From the NCBI GenBank assembly GCA_014904845.1, contig MU119341.1, positions 62,001-126,000 on the forward strand: DNA of 64,000 nucleotides. Direction: 5' to 3'. The notes beneath the pieces were generated by a model. The model saw nothing but the letters and a program-made list of their open reading frames with translations, was not told the origin of the DNA and made no database searches. This document shows, in pieces, positions 10,826-22,299 of this stretch. The translations under genes and the position numbers were made by a program. The first letter of the stretch is position 1; each line of letters begins with the position of its first letter. Origin of the DNA: Acephala macrosclerotiorum. Taxonomy: Eukaryota > Ascomycota > Leotiomycetes > Helotiales > Mollisiaceae.

Positions 10826-11850
10826 CTAAAACCTAGTTCCGTTGACGCCCTGAACTCCCTTCCCGAGTTGACTTGCAACAACAGTAGCCTCTCTCACAGC
10901 TCTTGCAACAGTCCCTCTCACTCTTCCCTCCTCCAACACCAAGAGCCCACCAATCGTGCAACCACCAGGAGTGCTGACCTTGTCTCTTAGCAAAGCAGGA
11001 TGCTCTCCAGCAAGAACCAACCCAGCAGCACCCTTCATCGTCTGTGCCGCCATTCTCTGAGCCTCAGCTCTCGGCAATCCCATAGCCACCGCCCCATCAA
11101 TAGCAGCCTCCAACATCAGCGCAAAGAACGCAGGTCCAGAACCACACAACGCAGTGCTAGCATCCATCGTGCTTGCCGGCAGGTGAACCACATCTCCTAT
11201 CCGTCTGAAGATCCAAGTCACCAAACTCGACGTATCAGCTGGTAGAGGAGGAACAGAGGTAGCAATGACAGTCATGCTTTCTCGAATAGCAGAAGCTGTA
11301 TTGGGCATCGCTCGTACTAATGTACATCCCTCCGAGACAGCTGGTACTACCTCTCCATATAATGCTCCCTGCATTTGTTCGACTGGTACTCCGGCGCAGA
11401 TGCTAATCAAAAGCTTGCCCTTCAAAGCCTCTTTCATCCCATCAACTGCTAGAATATCGTTCACCATGTATGGTTTGCAGCCCAGTAATATAACATCTGC
11501 CTCTCTGCATGCAGATACATTATCGTTCTCGACGATCTTGACGACTTTCAGGTGGGGAGCGAGAGCTTGCTTGATCTTCTTCGCGGATTCGTGACGGCGG
11601 ACGCAGGCGATGAAGCGAGAGGGAAGACGTGTGGGAATTTCTTCTGCGGGTGTAGATGTGCCGGAGATGGATTCGATGAAGGCGGGTTTTGGTGCTTGGA
11701 TTTCGTAAAGTGAATTGAGAATGCCGGAGAGGATTGCAATTCCCATCGTCCCTGCGAAGGTCAGTCTCTCTTCCACAACTCACTTTTGCGCCGTCAACGC
11801 CAGAGTTGGAGTGAATTGCTCTTACCACAACCGAGGACTGTCAAAGTCAT
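10826..11850 (-). CDS. PRO3: Pyrroline-5-carboxylate reductase
   Basis: Last step of proline synthesis: NAD(P)H-dependent reduction of pyrroline-5-carboxylate. Exon 1 is 11826-11850 (25 nt, MTLTVLGC plus one base) and exon 2 is 10826-11751, giving 316 aa. The intron has donor TGTG|GTAAGA and acceptor TTCGCAG. Splicing restores the Rossmann start VLGCGTMGIAILSG. Without it the frame would start artefactually with MEERLTFAG. Further family marks are CKPYMVNDIL, SICAGVPVEQMQ, the substrate loop MPNTASAIRESMT, CGSGPAFFALMLEA and the C-terminal signature VSTPGGCTIGGL. An upstream in-frame ATG at 11880 would add ten residues; the downstream one fits the family better. The gene is divergent from CTK3, with only 187 bp between start codons. 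Confidence 0.95.
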
Positions 11851-12037
11851 CTCTGACTCTTCTTTCCAATTTGCGACCATCTTGCCTTCCAATTCTTCAA
11901 CAAAAATTCTTCTGCGCAACAACTCTTCGAGATCTTCACCACTCTTGTTATTTTCGCGAGGCTGAACTCCCCTCCAAGCAAAAATCCAAGCCCGAATATC
12001 ACCCGACACCAATCCCAACACCGTTAGACCCACCAAG

Positions 12038-13072
12038 ATGTCAACCAACCTGCGAGGCCAGCTTCCGCAAGGCTCATCGCCGCCTTCAGTAGGAAAAGAT
12101 GCCTCTTCCTCCGACTCCTACTCTCCCTTGAAAGCCAAACCAATCCTTAAGCAACGCCCACGCGGCTACGCCGTCAGGGCAAACCACAACATGGACCCGT
12201 TCGAAGTTCGAGTTCGCTTTACTCAGTTTCTGGGGAATCTGAATGCCAGCGTTACGAGTGCGCAGAAGACGGCTCAATATGCGATTAAGTATAGGGATAT
12301 GGATGAGGATTTGCATAATTGCATTATTGAGCAGTTGGAGCGCGTAAGTTTTCTGTTCAGAGGGGAGATTGGAAAAGGCTGATGAGAGGATAGCAAGCCA
12401 ATTCGATGAACAATCGTGCGAATATCATGTACTTCCTCGAGGCGCTTTGCGATATGGCTGAGAGAGAGAAACACCACGACTACATCCGTATGATCCAACG
12501 AGATATCATGCGTATCGTCGACGCTGTGGCACCAGATGATGGTTCTGGAGCTGCGAATGTCAAGGTCGTACGAAAGGTACATCATTCAGTCCGTTCCGTT
12601 GTTGAGTAGAAGCTAATGAGTTGATCAGGTCCTCCAATCCCTCCAATCCAAATCCTTCCTCCTCGCCCAAACCGTTGCCGAAATTGACGAAGTCCTCAAA
12701 GAACGCGACACAAACGCCGCCCCCTCCTCCCCCCTTTCCCCCTCCCACACTTCCCCATCCACCACCAACCCAACTCGCTCCTTCCCACCCCCCATGAAAC
12801 TCGACAAAAAACAAATCGAACAAAGAATAGAAGAAGATAGAGAGAGACACAAGCGAGCTAGAGAAAATGTCTGGGCGGTACCGAAACCGGGGACGGTGGG
12901 ATTGGATGGGAAGAGTTTCGAGGATGAGTTTGAGAAATTGTGGGAGGAGACTAGTGATGTGGGGGAGGATGATTTTGAATTGTATAGGGAGGAGATGGAG
13001 GAGAGGGGAAGGTGTAGGGGAGTTTGGAGGGAGGAGTTTAGGAAGATGCATAGTGGTGTTGCCCATGAGTGA
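12038..13072 (+). CDS. CTK3: CTD kinase I subunit gamma
   Basis: Regulatory subunit of the CTDK-I complex, which phosphorylates Ser2 of the RNA polymerase II C-terminal repeats. Three exons: 12038-12343, 12394-12576 and 12629-13072, 310 aa. Both introns are phase 0 (CGC|GTAAGT...GATAG and AAG|GTACAT...GATCAG, ~50 nt). The conserved core starts at about residue 52 (MDPFEVRVRFTQFLGNLNAS), followed by QYAIKYRDMDEDLHNCIIEQLER, the CID-like middle (NNRANIMYFLE, YIRMIQRDIMRIVDAVAP, VVRKVLQSLQ) and a C-terminal domain (EQRIEEDRERHKRARE, FEDEFEKLWEE). The first 51 residues are Ser/Pro-rich and poorly conserved in character; translation from the inner Met is a possible alternative. Confidence 0.92.
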
Positions 13073-14570
13073 GGCGTGAAGGAGAATGAGGTGAAGGGGG
13101 TGTGGTGAGGGGGAAACATATGAGCATATGGTGAGACGTGGTTACCGGCATGGAGTCAGGAGATGCTTTTCTTAACAGGCATGGAAGGCGTTAGTTGGGG
13201 AAATGGGATGCAAACCTCGGCGTTCGAATAGATTACTGCATCCGCATCTGCAGCTGTGGCTGGCAGGTGCTTGTATTGCGCAGATCTACCCAGATTTGAA
13301 TATGATACCAGATCTCTTATCCCCTCCTCTTTTAGAGTTCTCCGCGATTTGACTTCAAGAAGGGGCGATGTTTGCGCCAAGTGGCAGACATGCCTCGCCG
13401 ACCATACTTATTTCGTTAGTACTTCATCTCATTTTTTCGTTGCTTTGATTTGAATCGCACTACCATCCCCTCTTTTTACACGTAATTTAGCGTTCGCTTT
13501 CTTCTCGTCGCAGTGCATCCAAGAAGTTTCAGTGCCCTTTCGAAGTCAGGAAATTCTCTCATTCGACGATGTTCCACCTCAATTTGACATTCTCCAAAGT
13601 TCAATTTCCATGTCAAGCAGAGACATTGGCAAGAGCTGTGACTGCTAGGTTATCCAGCTCAAGTGCGAACATGGCTTCCCTTCAGAACCAGATCAATGCT
13701 GCAAAAATTTAGGCTCATCTCTGTGGTTAGGTGGCTGGGGCAAGGCAATTTGCAACTCTCGCTTCAGCGAAATGGACAGTTTTCAATGCCGCGCGCCTTC
13801 GTACTTCCTTCCCATGCTTGACCAGTGCAACTGGTGCCCGCATCTGACAAACCGTACTCGGCCAGCGCCTTTTATCGAATCACCACCGACGCGGCTACCC
13901 TCTGCTTGGAGATTGATTGCTTTGCAACCTTGCAGCTCCATTTTTGGTGCACTCGTTATCCACTTGAGCAGGAAAGACTCTCTCATGGGCGTGAACATGG
14001 GATGCCGGGGATGGGAGGAATGGCATCAACAGGGACGAGAATAGCGCCCGTCCTGCTCCGTATTTCACTCATTCATTGCAGTTGACATGAAGGGATTTTT
14101 CGGATTCAACAGCATCAGTTTCAATTGGATCAATGAAGGAGCAACCCAGTGACGCCGCAAAGCAAACATCGATCTATGAGACTATGATAATCCATCTCTC
14201 TGTCCGCAGTCTCTGTGCTCCGCCCGGGCGTAGCGTCTACTATGTAAATGCACGCACATGCGTTCCCCCTGCAGCTCGTATTGCTGCCATTCGCTGCGCT
14301 GGACTGCTCCTTGCCGCTCGCTCCAGGACTCACGCGCAAGGGCGGCGGATTTCGTCCGAAGCACCGTGTCACGAGCGCTAGAAACGCTGCCTGGAAGGCA
14401 TGGTAGAACCAGGCTCAATTACAACAATTCTAAACTACAGAAGAGGCTCTGGGGAGCTGTTCATCAAGAACAGACCAAACGAATTTATCGCCATGAAAGA
14501 GAGGTCCTGTTGTTCTCCCAAGCGCCAGTGTCATAAACAGGTCCAAGAACGATTGGTAGTAACTAGATCC
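13073..14570. other. Intergenic stretch, no gene supported
   Basis: About 1.5 kb between the CTK3 stop and the 3' end of the APH-like gene. Several reading frames of 65-90 codons exist on both strands (for example 13772-14044 and 14130-14418), but none shows a recognisable domain, a signal peptide or intron-supported extension. A CATATGAGCATATG near-palindrome lies at about 13118-13131, downstream of CTK3. Confidence 0.5.
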
Positions 14571-15332
14571 CTATGGATCAATAGTGGCGACCAGTTCGCG
14601 AGCAAGATCCTCATCCTTAAAATGTGCGAAATGTCCCACTTGTGTAGCACCCCATTTCTGAAATCCTGGGGGGAAGTAACCGCTGTACTCCCAGTCAATG
14701 ATAGAGAGCACCTCCAATGTTTTCAGATTCATCATGATGTTGTGGGGTCCGATATCGCCATGGGTCATAACATATTCTTCCTTGTCGGACGTTTTGGGCT
14801 CCCAACTTGCTCGGTCGACGGAGCCTAGGATCCACGTGGGTGGGATCACCAACCCATTGAGTCCCGTCGTAGATGATTTAAGACTCCTCAGCTCAGGTAG
14901 AAGCTTTTCTTCGACGAATTGATTGAAATTCTTCTGAGCTAAGTCGGCGCATTGGTCGCACTTGCCACTCTTCTCTCCAATGAGGGAATGGAGGTTCGGC
15001 ATTCGGCAGTTATCTCCAGCGATTACGAGTTGGACCCCTCCCCTAACAAGATCCGTCTCAAGAAACATCAATCCTTCGCTGTCCTCTCCCCATGATCTTA
15101 ACTTAGGCACTGGAATCTTCGTTCGACTTCTGAGCAGTTGTAGTGCAGCGACTTCGTTTTGAAAGCGTTCTTTGAACCATGGATTTTCGATAGGTTTCCC
15201 CGTCAACCTACTAACGTGTCTCTCGGCAATAGGCTTCTCGCGTTTCATGAAGGTGGAGGTAGTGTAATTGAAGTAATAGACTTTATCGTCTGAACAACCA
15301 ACGACTTGCGCATCTTTATGAAGGAGAGCCAT
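14571..15332 (-). CDS. Aminoglycoside-phosphotransferase-like kinase (APH family)
   Basis: Small-molecule kinase fold of the fungal APH/choline-kinase group; the substrate is unknown. From the ATG at 15332 the product is 253 aa. The frame stays open to another ATG at 15506, but a TATATA box at 15478-15483 lies between the two, so the downstream start is preferred. Visible: N-lobe with VPKLRSWGEDSEGLMFLETDLV (hinge-like), the Brenner-type catalytic loop HGDIGPHN with catalytic Asp and metal-binding Asn, and the DFG-equivalent IIDWEYSGYFP. A four-cysteine patch sits in mid-protein, including CDQC. Such single-exon APH genes are common in accessory regions of filamentous fungi. Family assignment is good; the role is unknown. 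Confidence 0.85.
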   Translation of the reverse strand: MALLHKDAQVVGCSDDKVYYFNYTTSTFMKREKPIAERHVSRLTGKPIENPWFKERFQNEVAALQLLRSRTKIPVPKLRSWGEDSEGLMFLETDLVRGGVQLVIAGDNCRMPNLHSLIGEKSGKCDQCADLAQKNFNQFVEEKLLPELRSLKSSTTGLNGLVIPPTWILGSVDRASWEPKTSDKEEYVMTHGDIGPHNIMMNLKTLEVLSIIDWEYSGYFPPGFQKWGATQVGHFAHFKDEDLARELVATIDP

Positions 15333-15477
15333 AGCGCGAAAGAGTTTATAAGAGTGCAAGGCTGTAAAGAAGTCTAAGAATTGTGATATTGTTAAGTCCG
15401 AATAATACAACAGTTTTCCTTGAAGAGCGCAGATCGGAGTTCCTTGATGATAGTTGACGAAGCGTAGAGAGCGGGAA

Positions 15478-15483
15478 TATATA
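15478..15483 (-). promoter_or_regulatory. Probable TATA box of the APH-like gene
   Basis: TATATA about 146 nt upstream of the preferred start codon at 15332 on the minus strand. Its position argues against use of the farther ATG at 15506. Confidence 0.5.
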
Positions 15484-15506
15484 GATGAGCAAAGGAGCCA
15501 AGCCAA

Positions 15507-18500
15507 GCTAGGTTGTCACGTGGCTTACCCATCCAATGATGCAACCTAAAACTACTCGTGTTTCATATCTGTGCTTACAAGCTACTTGGAAGTTTCGGAA
15601 GGCTTCAGATATCAACTGAAGCTTGGTTATGCCAAAAGGAAGATGCACTACCGAGGCGAGGCTTTTCGTATCTCACCAAAAAGGCCCCATTCATTCCTCC
15701 ATTTATTCATTGCCTGGGGTTTGTCCGTGTGGCGTCTTCAGCTTCTTTTTTACCCCCCTCGGTGACTTACAGACTCACCTCATCATGCCTGCCGTCCAGA
15801 ATTCCCGGGGCCAACCGTTCTCTATCGCATGGCGTTAACGACCGTAATGTTGACACCTTTGCAAGCGTGCAACGTTGCAGTTTGCAAATCGAAGTGTCTA
15901 GTTGGTATCCCACTCTCCGACATTTTCCTGATTTGAAAAGTCAGTGATTGGTTCCATCACGCTTGTATACAAAGCGACGCGTTATATCAGGAAACTTGAG
16001 TTACTTGGCTTCGCTATCAGAATTCACTTGTGTTGGTACTTCCGAGATTGTGTGCTCTGCTGATTCTCTTTAAAGTCCGCCGGCATTTCTAGCGTAGCAA
16101 CCTTTACAAAAGGTATTGTTGCAGGAACTCTGAGCTTGTGTTTTCATTCACTTTGGTTCTCCCGCTTCCACCACTGTTTGGCAGAGAAAGAATGAGAGTT
16201 AATGAGTATTAAACGTTCGCTTCATACATGCTACGACTTCGATAGAAAGTTAATGATTGTGGAAATCACAATTCAGCCCATATTAATTCTTCCTTGCGAG
16301 GAGCTCCATATTGGAATTTCCGATGCACTATCCTTGGTTAGGCACTGTTACGGGAATGCATTCTCTCTTTTTCTCTTGGTTTCGGCGATCTTGTATCAGG
16401 GAGCTTTCCCCCCTTTATACCTCGCTTAAATTCTTGGCAAGAACCCTCACAGCACGACTCCAATTTGAGTTCTCAGCGACCCTGTGAACCTTTCCCTTCG
16501 CCCTAGTATCATATCAAAACTATTGACTTAAAATATTCCCACTAGATATAGCTTTGGAGTCCCTGCGGGCCTTCAAACCCAGCATTTCATGCAATTTGCT
16601 TCAGATGAACTTGAAAAGTTTTTCAAATCTCCTCCAAGTGGTAGTGATTTTCTATCCTTATATGATACCAGACTTACTTAGCCTTCCACCAGCCCATCCA
16701 AAGTTAGGCTATCATCGTCTCCCTCAATTCTGGTTATACCCTTTCCACTCAGACAGATTACTTCTCGCTGTCAGCCTCATAACGGTCCATCACCGTTAGG
16801 AGTAAAACTCAACTTCGAGGTGAGCATCGAGTGCACTCGAGTGAGACGCAAGGACGAAGGGGTGCAGAGATTCAAAGTCGGAAAACGTATGCAAGTCCGA
16901 CTGATCGCGAGCTCGCATGAACCTGCCCTGAGCATGTAGAACTTCACCGACGGCCTTTGATGGAGCTCTATTTCCGATTACTGAGTAGCTGCGGCCTGCA
17001 TTTACCTTCTATAATTTCTCTAATTTCAGTTTCAAAGCAAGGTCTCAAGCAGGGGGTAGGCTGCGGATAGACACGAGGGTGGTATAAGCACTCATTCTTC
17101 TTCAACAAATGATAGGAACTAGCTTACGGTCGAAAGCATGAACATCAAGGGACGGTGTCCGCAGAAACTATTGTGCTTGATTCTAGCCCTATATCCTCTC
17201 CCTAGTTCCTCATCCCCAGAAGCCCCTTCTCAAGCCCGTGTTATACCGCCCCGCCAGAAGATTAAGTTCAATCTAGTGCAAGTATAAAAGCACTCTCGCT
17301 CTTTTCTGAGAACGATATTAGTCAGAACAATGATGAACAAATTCGTGCAATGCCCACTTGCTACCTATTCATCCCAGATGAGAACCGTAACCGCATTCCA
17401 ACTACTCCTCCTCTGTTCAAATCTTACTATTCTACCCGGGGTAGACTTGTCATCTCCTGCCTCCTGGTTCTACGAGCCCGACGAGAAAATTCTTGCTGTC
17501 AGGATCCCTATTACTATCGAACCAAGAGAGGCGAGGTTCAGAACTTACAAAATAATTCCTTTGAGATCATAGATCGGGCGGGGAAGAAATCAAAGGAAGT
17601 ATATGGTGGAGAAGAATTATGTTGGGAGTTGATCCATCTCGTAAGCCACTTGCTACCCGATTTAACAGACTGACAGGGAGTTTTATCGCGTGCATGATGA
17701 ACTTTTCGAGGGGTGGGGAAGGGGTGATTCTATATCCCTCCCTCATCTCATCTCTGAAAATAAGCGTAGTTGAGCAATTCTACAAAACAGCAATCGCCAT
17801 TTAACCCATCTTTTGCCGCAAAACAAATGCTTAAGCAATTGAAAAGCGGGTAGAATTGCTATAAAATACCACGTCTTTCTCGTCGCAACGACAGAGAACC
17901 AAAGCCAGTGTGGGGAAAACTCCAGAAGCAAAAACGACGGACTAGATTCCGACTAGGTCCAAACTAGTAATTCGAAAGCTCGAGAGCCTCGAGACATCTA
18001 CTGTGAATTGCATCTAAAGCCTTCCGATACTCACCTTCGCTGTAGATCATCCCTCAGGACATTATTGCTGTCAAACCTATCGATCATCATCAATATCGCC
18101 AGAAGCAAAGTACAAGACTTGCAAGCTCAACACATCCTAATTTCGAGGAGGAGCCAAGACCTGGCCAAGTAAACGAACTCGTCAAAGGCAGGCCGCATTA
18201 AATGAATGCTGGTCATCACTTTTGTACGTGTCAACAGTGTCACAGCAAATGCCCAATGAAGCTTGAACGCGATGTTCACCCGACTATGAATGCAGAGCAA
18301 GGAGTATTTTATAAACCTTCCTTCCTCCCAACTCAGGAGAGGAAAATAGCACGTGTTAATCGCCCGTTTCCGGCTGCAACTTGATTTGCGACTAGCCAAC
18401 GAGCGAGTTGGCGAAGAGGTGTATAAACCCATTGGATACTCACCATAACAAAACGATAACGAACGAAAGAAGTGCGTCTACGGACGCGAGAGGTGCATCG

Positions 18501-18954
18501 AGTAAATAGAGATGCCCGTGCCGGGACTACCGTCCAGTCCAATGCTTCAACTTCTGCTTCTGAATTTGAGAAACTCAAGCTTTCTTTTCTGCTTTATCTC
18601 ATCTCAGCATTTGTCTCTCCACCTTGTTGTGCCCCTTGCCCTCTTAGCATTCTCGTTGTTGACCTTCTCAATTGCTATCCAAGGTCATAAGCTGAAGGTC
18701 AAAGCTCCCAGAGGATGTGCTCCAGCTTTCGAGATGGATAATCAAGAGAAGACCGGAAAGGAAACAGGAAGGGTTGGGAATTAAGTGTAGATGGTTGGTA
18801 ACTCGAGCAAAACCCTGTCTATCGTCTTGTATACTTCTGTCTTGAGTGTTCTGCTGTGATTTGGGCCAATGGGCGCTTGCTTCGAACAAGTTGAAAGGGG
18901 ACAAAGGGTGGCTTGATAGACCCCACCTCGAATTTCAAAGGATGGCCTTGGCAA
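15507..18954. other. Gene-poor accessory stretch
   Basis: About 3.4 kb with only short, unconvincing frames. The best is 17330-17572 (+), an 80-codon frame beginning 47 nt after a TATAAA (17283), with a hydrophobic segment FQLLLLCSNLTILPGV; it is part of module A described separately. A second TATAAA lies at about 18310. I see no RNA gene. Confidence 0.45.
17283..17500. other. TATA / ATTCTTGCTGTC module A
   Basis: TATAAAAGCACTC at 17283 is followed after 206 bp by ATTCTTGCTGTC (17489-17500). This two-block arrangement recurs at four other places between 21.3 and 31.3 kb. On the plus strand it could be a promoter plus short transcript. On the minus strand the second block would encode TARI near the start of a small protein. 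Confidence 0.35.
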
Positions 18955-19400
18955 GGAAAAAAAGGCTATTATATTTATAATAATTTTAATATATAATACA
19001 AAGGTAAAAAAATGGAAAAAATAAACAATAAATAAATAATAAATAAATATTGAATAAATATTAAATAAATATTAAAATATATTAAGTTTTGCTAGTTTAT
19101 TCGCCCTTGTAAAACGTGTATTTGATAGCGACTTTCGTAGCTATAGAAATGTTTTAAACTCGTATTTGCAAAGCAAAATGAAAAATGAAAAAGTATTAAT
19201 ATATTCTTCTCCTTTTTCAATTTCCGAAAAAAGAGAAGTCTAATAACAAAACACGAGAATGGCACTTGCTATTTACCGTATTCCTTCGTAGTAATCCGAT
19301 CGTTTTTTAATTATTAAATAATAAGCAAACTTATAAAAAAAAATATAAAATTACTCTTTTTTTATATTAGATCGAATAAGGTAAATATTACAACTAAATG
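18955..19400. other. AT-rich island
   Basis: Strikingly A/T-rich, TpA-rich sequence, densest at 18960-19085 (runs of AATAAATA and TAAATATT) and again at 19300-19400. No coding frame. It is compatible with a transposon remnant ground down by RIP, but no ends or ORF remnants can be recognised. Confidence 0.5.
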
Positions 19401-19786
19401 TAAAATTCAAATGCGATGGCCGCCGAATTCAGTGGTCTTGGTCGCTGTTTTATGCGACGATTGTCCAGGCTGGTTTGTCGATGTTACGTGCTATGCTTTG
19501 ACCTACCTAATACTGTATATATATCCCCATTTCGTCCTCTTTTAGCTCGTCAAACCTTACAATACATATGAATTTCCCTGAAAGTCGACCACTGAAGATC
19601 TCCTGCTTAAAACCCAGCCTCAAGACGTTCACAGCCAAGCAAAACAGCGATCAATCATCCGTTTGCATGGCTCATTTCCAAGTCCAACTTCTGTATACAG
19701 CCACCACAGCGGCAGAAGCAACTTTGTAAATCATGGGCGTATTGCCCCGCATACTTGCGCTCGTTGAATTAGCAAAAACGCCACCT

Positions 19787-20372
19787 TTAGGCGTGTATCC
19801 ACCATGGTACCGTGATTGGAACTGTGAAGCAGGAGAATCTAATAACGTCAATCCTGTAGAGTACATACAAATCAAAGGGGTCCAGGAACTTACTGCGGCG
19901 AACGCCAGCTCTATCAAAACCCCCAAAGTAGTATAGAACGACAATAGTTGCAGTGAATGGGATCCACCAGGCAGTGGCCAGTGTGAGAATCTTTTTCACT
20001 GCAGAAAATAAATATTACCAAAAAAAGACCATCATGAGGAGACCTACGATAAACAGGAAGCTGTGCCACAGCCTTGTACCAGTTCTTTCTGAACACGCTG
20101 AGCGAGTCTGCAACTGGTTGGCTAGATCCGAATTCTTTTGCGGTGACCGAAAGTGAGGCTACGATATTTTGGCCATGTTTATTAAGTGAATGTAACGCAG
20201 CTAACGGGTCTTGTCTGGCATCTTTGAAAGTATCTGAGACAGACGAAGCGAGGGTACGACCATGGGAACTGAGTGAATCAAGGGCAGCGGATGGATCAGC
20301 CCTCACCTCTCCAATGATATTCGCAATCGATTCCAGAGTTCCTATATTGAGGGACGAGGTCACGTTGCCCAT
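19787..20372 (-). CDS. Hypothetical protein with N-myristoylation-type start and one membrane segment
   Basis: Not a family I recognise. Exon 1 is 20048-20372 and exon 2 19787-19998 (intron 49 nt, TATC|GTAGGT...CTGCAG), giving 178 aa in a clean phase-1 join. It begins MGNVTSS, which fits the N-myristoylation pattern (Gly2, Ser6). Residues ~25-85 contain a two-fold internal repeat, DPSAALDSLSSHG then DPLAALHSLNKHG, each followed by a Ser/Val-rich helix. After the intron comes a hydrophobic stretch (WWIPFTATIVVLYYFGGF). Downstream the reading is uncertain: another frame at 19672-19944 also looks protein-like, so the 3' exon may be different. Surroundings are gene-poor. Confidence 0.5.
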
Positions 20373-20730
20373 TTTGTCTCAAGGAGGGATGATCAGCGAT
20401 TGATTGGATTCCGTAAGTGCGATTGGTTCGATAGTAGCAGGAATCGATGGGCGATGCGGCCGGTTTGTCAAGAGTTTAGGTCTGATGATTGTTTCTTAGG
20501 TTAACATTTGCCTTTGACGATAGTTAAAGGTATTCCGCTGGAGAAAAAAAGACCACGTAGAGTTTACGTAATAACACGTGAAATCAAAGTCACGTTTTTG
20601 CGCCAAGATTTTGCCAAGAAACGCCAAGATGTGTCGCTTTTGGCACTTAGCGCTCTTGTAGTTTAAAGCTCTCTATAAAGCTCTTCGTAAAGCTCAAGCT
20701 TTAGCTCTACGTGGGGAGAGTTGTAGGGGA

Positions 20731-20865
20731 GGAACGCCCCTACTCGCGCCGGCGAAGCCGGTGCGAATGCGAATAAAAACTCATTTATAAATTCAAATCG
20801 TTTATATCATTTCAAAGTTCAAATCGTCAAAGGCAGGGCACGGCGCGAGGTACGAGGGACGTCCC
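20731..20865. repeat. Possible small fold-back element
   Basis: Arms GGAACGCCCCTACTCGCGCC (20731-20750) and, inverted, GGCGCGAGG...GAGGGACGTCCC (20842-20865) pair imperfectly around a ~90-bp AT-rich core that contains TTCAAATCGT twice. It resembles a non-autonomous fold-back element. There is no clear target duplication, so the call is weak. Confidence 0.3.
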
Positions 20866-21314
20866 ACTATTAAAATTATGTGGCTGCCGTGTAACCATAA
20901 GGCCAGCTATGCTTTACCCGACGTACACGTGATCGCCGACCCCTCACCTCATATTCATCCATAACCATCAGCGTACGCTCACTAGCATCTCCTTTTTTAC
21001 TCGCTAAACTAGCAAGGACAAAGCTATCCAACCCCATGCTACTGCCGAGAATTTCAAATTCCAGTAATTGGGATTTAGAGGAGCTAGAACAGGTTCTTGG
21101 AATTGGAATAGGTCTCTAACTTGGATTCTGGTCCTGGTCACGTGAGCATTGGAACGTGATCCTGCATACCGTGTTTAAGCTCTGAGCCTCCGGCTTCCTA
21201 GCTCTTCATTGGATATTATTACTTTGTCAACCACCTTAGGATATTTTCCTTCCAAAAGAGTTAAGACATTGTGAAAAAGCCGTGGTTCAGGTAAGCGAGG
21301 CGCCATACCCGAAG

Positions 21315-21498
21315 TATAAACGCTGAACTCAAAAAGGCAGCACAACTGAACATACAAAATCTTTGCGTTTAATCGTTTGAAACTCGAAATAATCTCGATT
21401 CCAAATAATGACTCTTGCTTGGAGAGTTGAAGAGTTCGCAACTGCTGTTTACCTTCACTTTTTGGTTGTGTCTCTCCCATTGGATTATTCTGGCTGCC
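21315..21498. other. TATA / ATTCTGGCTGCC module E
   Basis: TATAAA at 21315 and ATTCTGGCTGCC at 21487-21498, 172 bp apart. On the minus strand the second block starts a frame MAARIIQWERHNQ. Same two-block layout as modules A-D, the shortest spacing of the five. Confidence 0.3.
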
Positions 21499-21911
21499 AT
21501 CCCCTTAATCGTCGTCAAGAACCATCAAATCTAAAGTTTTGCGCTCAACCCCCCCAATAATTGAAGCAAGTGAGCTCCTTGTCTCAGCGATACCCAACCC
21601 ACAGTCCGAACTTCCAGATTCGATGTCTTACTTCGGATTCTAGCTTCCGAGTAGGGTATGTCAGTGAGACCTGTTGGAAACGGGAATGCTTGAAATCAAA
21701 TCCAAGGTTTAAAGCAGCAGGTATTTATATGATTCTAGAGAGGCAGAATGAAGGGGAGATGCACTTGCCAGCCCCCTTTCCCACATAACAGTGGTATATT
21801 CACAAACTCAAAAGTCTTGCTACGCCGCAGGAGTGAATGTTCACCGAGGAAAGACCGCTCTTGATGATTAGACATTTATTCTCCTTTCTTTGCCTCTTTG
21901 GTGGGATGGAG

Positions 21912-22138
21912 TATAAAACTACCTTCCCTCGCATATTGGACTTCTCATGATCAAAGGCTCGAAAATCTAAACGCAATGTCGCCAGCCACGCTTCGCAGAT
22001 TCCCCATAGCTTACAACATCACCTTTCATAGGATGTTTGCGTGAAGAGATACGAGTTTCGAGACCCTTTTGGCGTCTTTCTTTGTACTTTCTGCCATTGC
22101 TGGGGTTATCCCCCATCGATTCGAACATTCTCGCTGTC
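21912..22138. other. TATA / ATTCTCGCTGTC module B
   Basis: TATAAAACTACCTTCCCTC at 21912 and ATTCTCGCTGTC at 22127-22138, 215 bp apart. On the minus strand the block opens a frame starting MTARMFESMGDNPSNG that ends at 21967 (57 codons). The TATA-side sequence closely matches module C (ACCACCTTCCCAC). Confidence 0.35.
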
Positions 22139-22299
22139 ATCCCCACGAGAGCCATCATTATTCATCATAATGCGAATGTCAAAAACAAAACTTTAGACTT
22201 CCAAACTTGAACACACTGAATTAGGCGCGCGCACTCCTCAACCTCAAGAAACCCAGATAATTGCATGCCTCGTTCCTACTCCTCGAAGTCTTCGCTATT

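Larger units (their letters stand above)
20373..22299. other. Gene-poor accessory stretch
   Basis: About 1.9 kb with no convincing gene. It contains five copies of AAAGCTC-like words in 20665-20705, an imperfect inverted repeat (20731-20865), two TATA/ATTCTCGCTG modules (E and B) and several CACGTGA words (20576, 20925, 21139). Confidence 0.45.
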
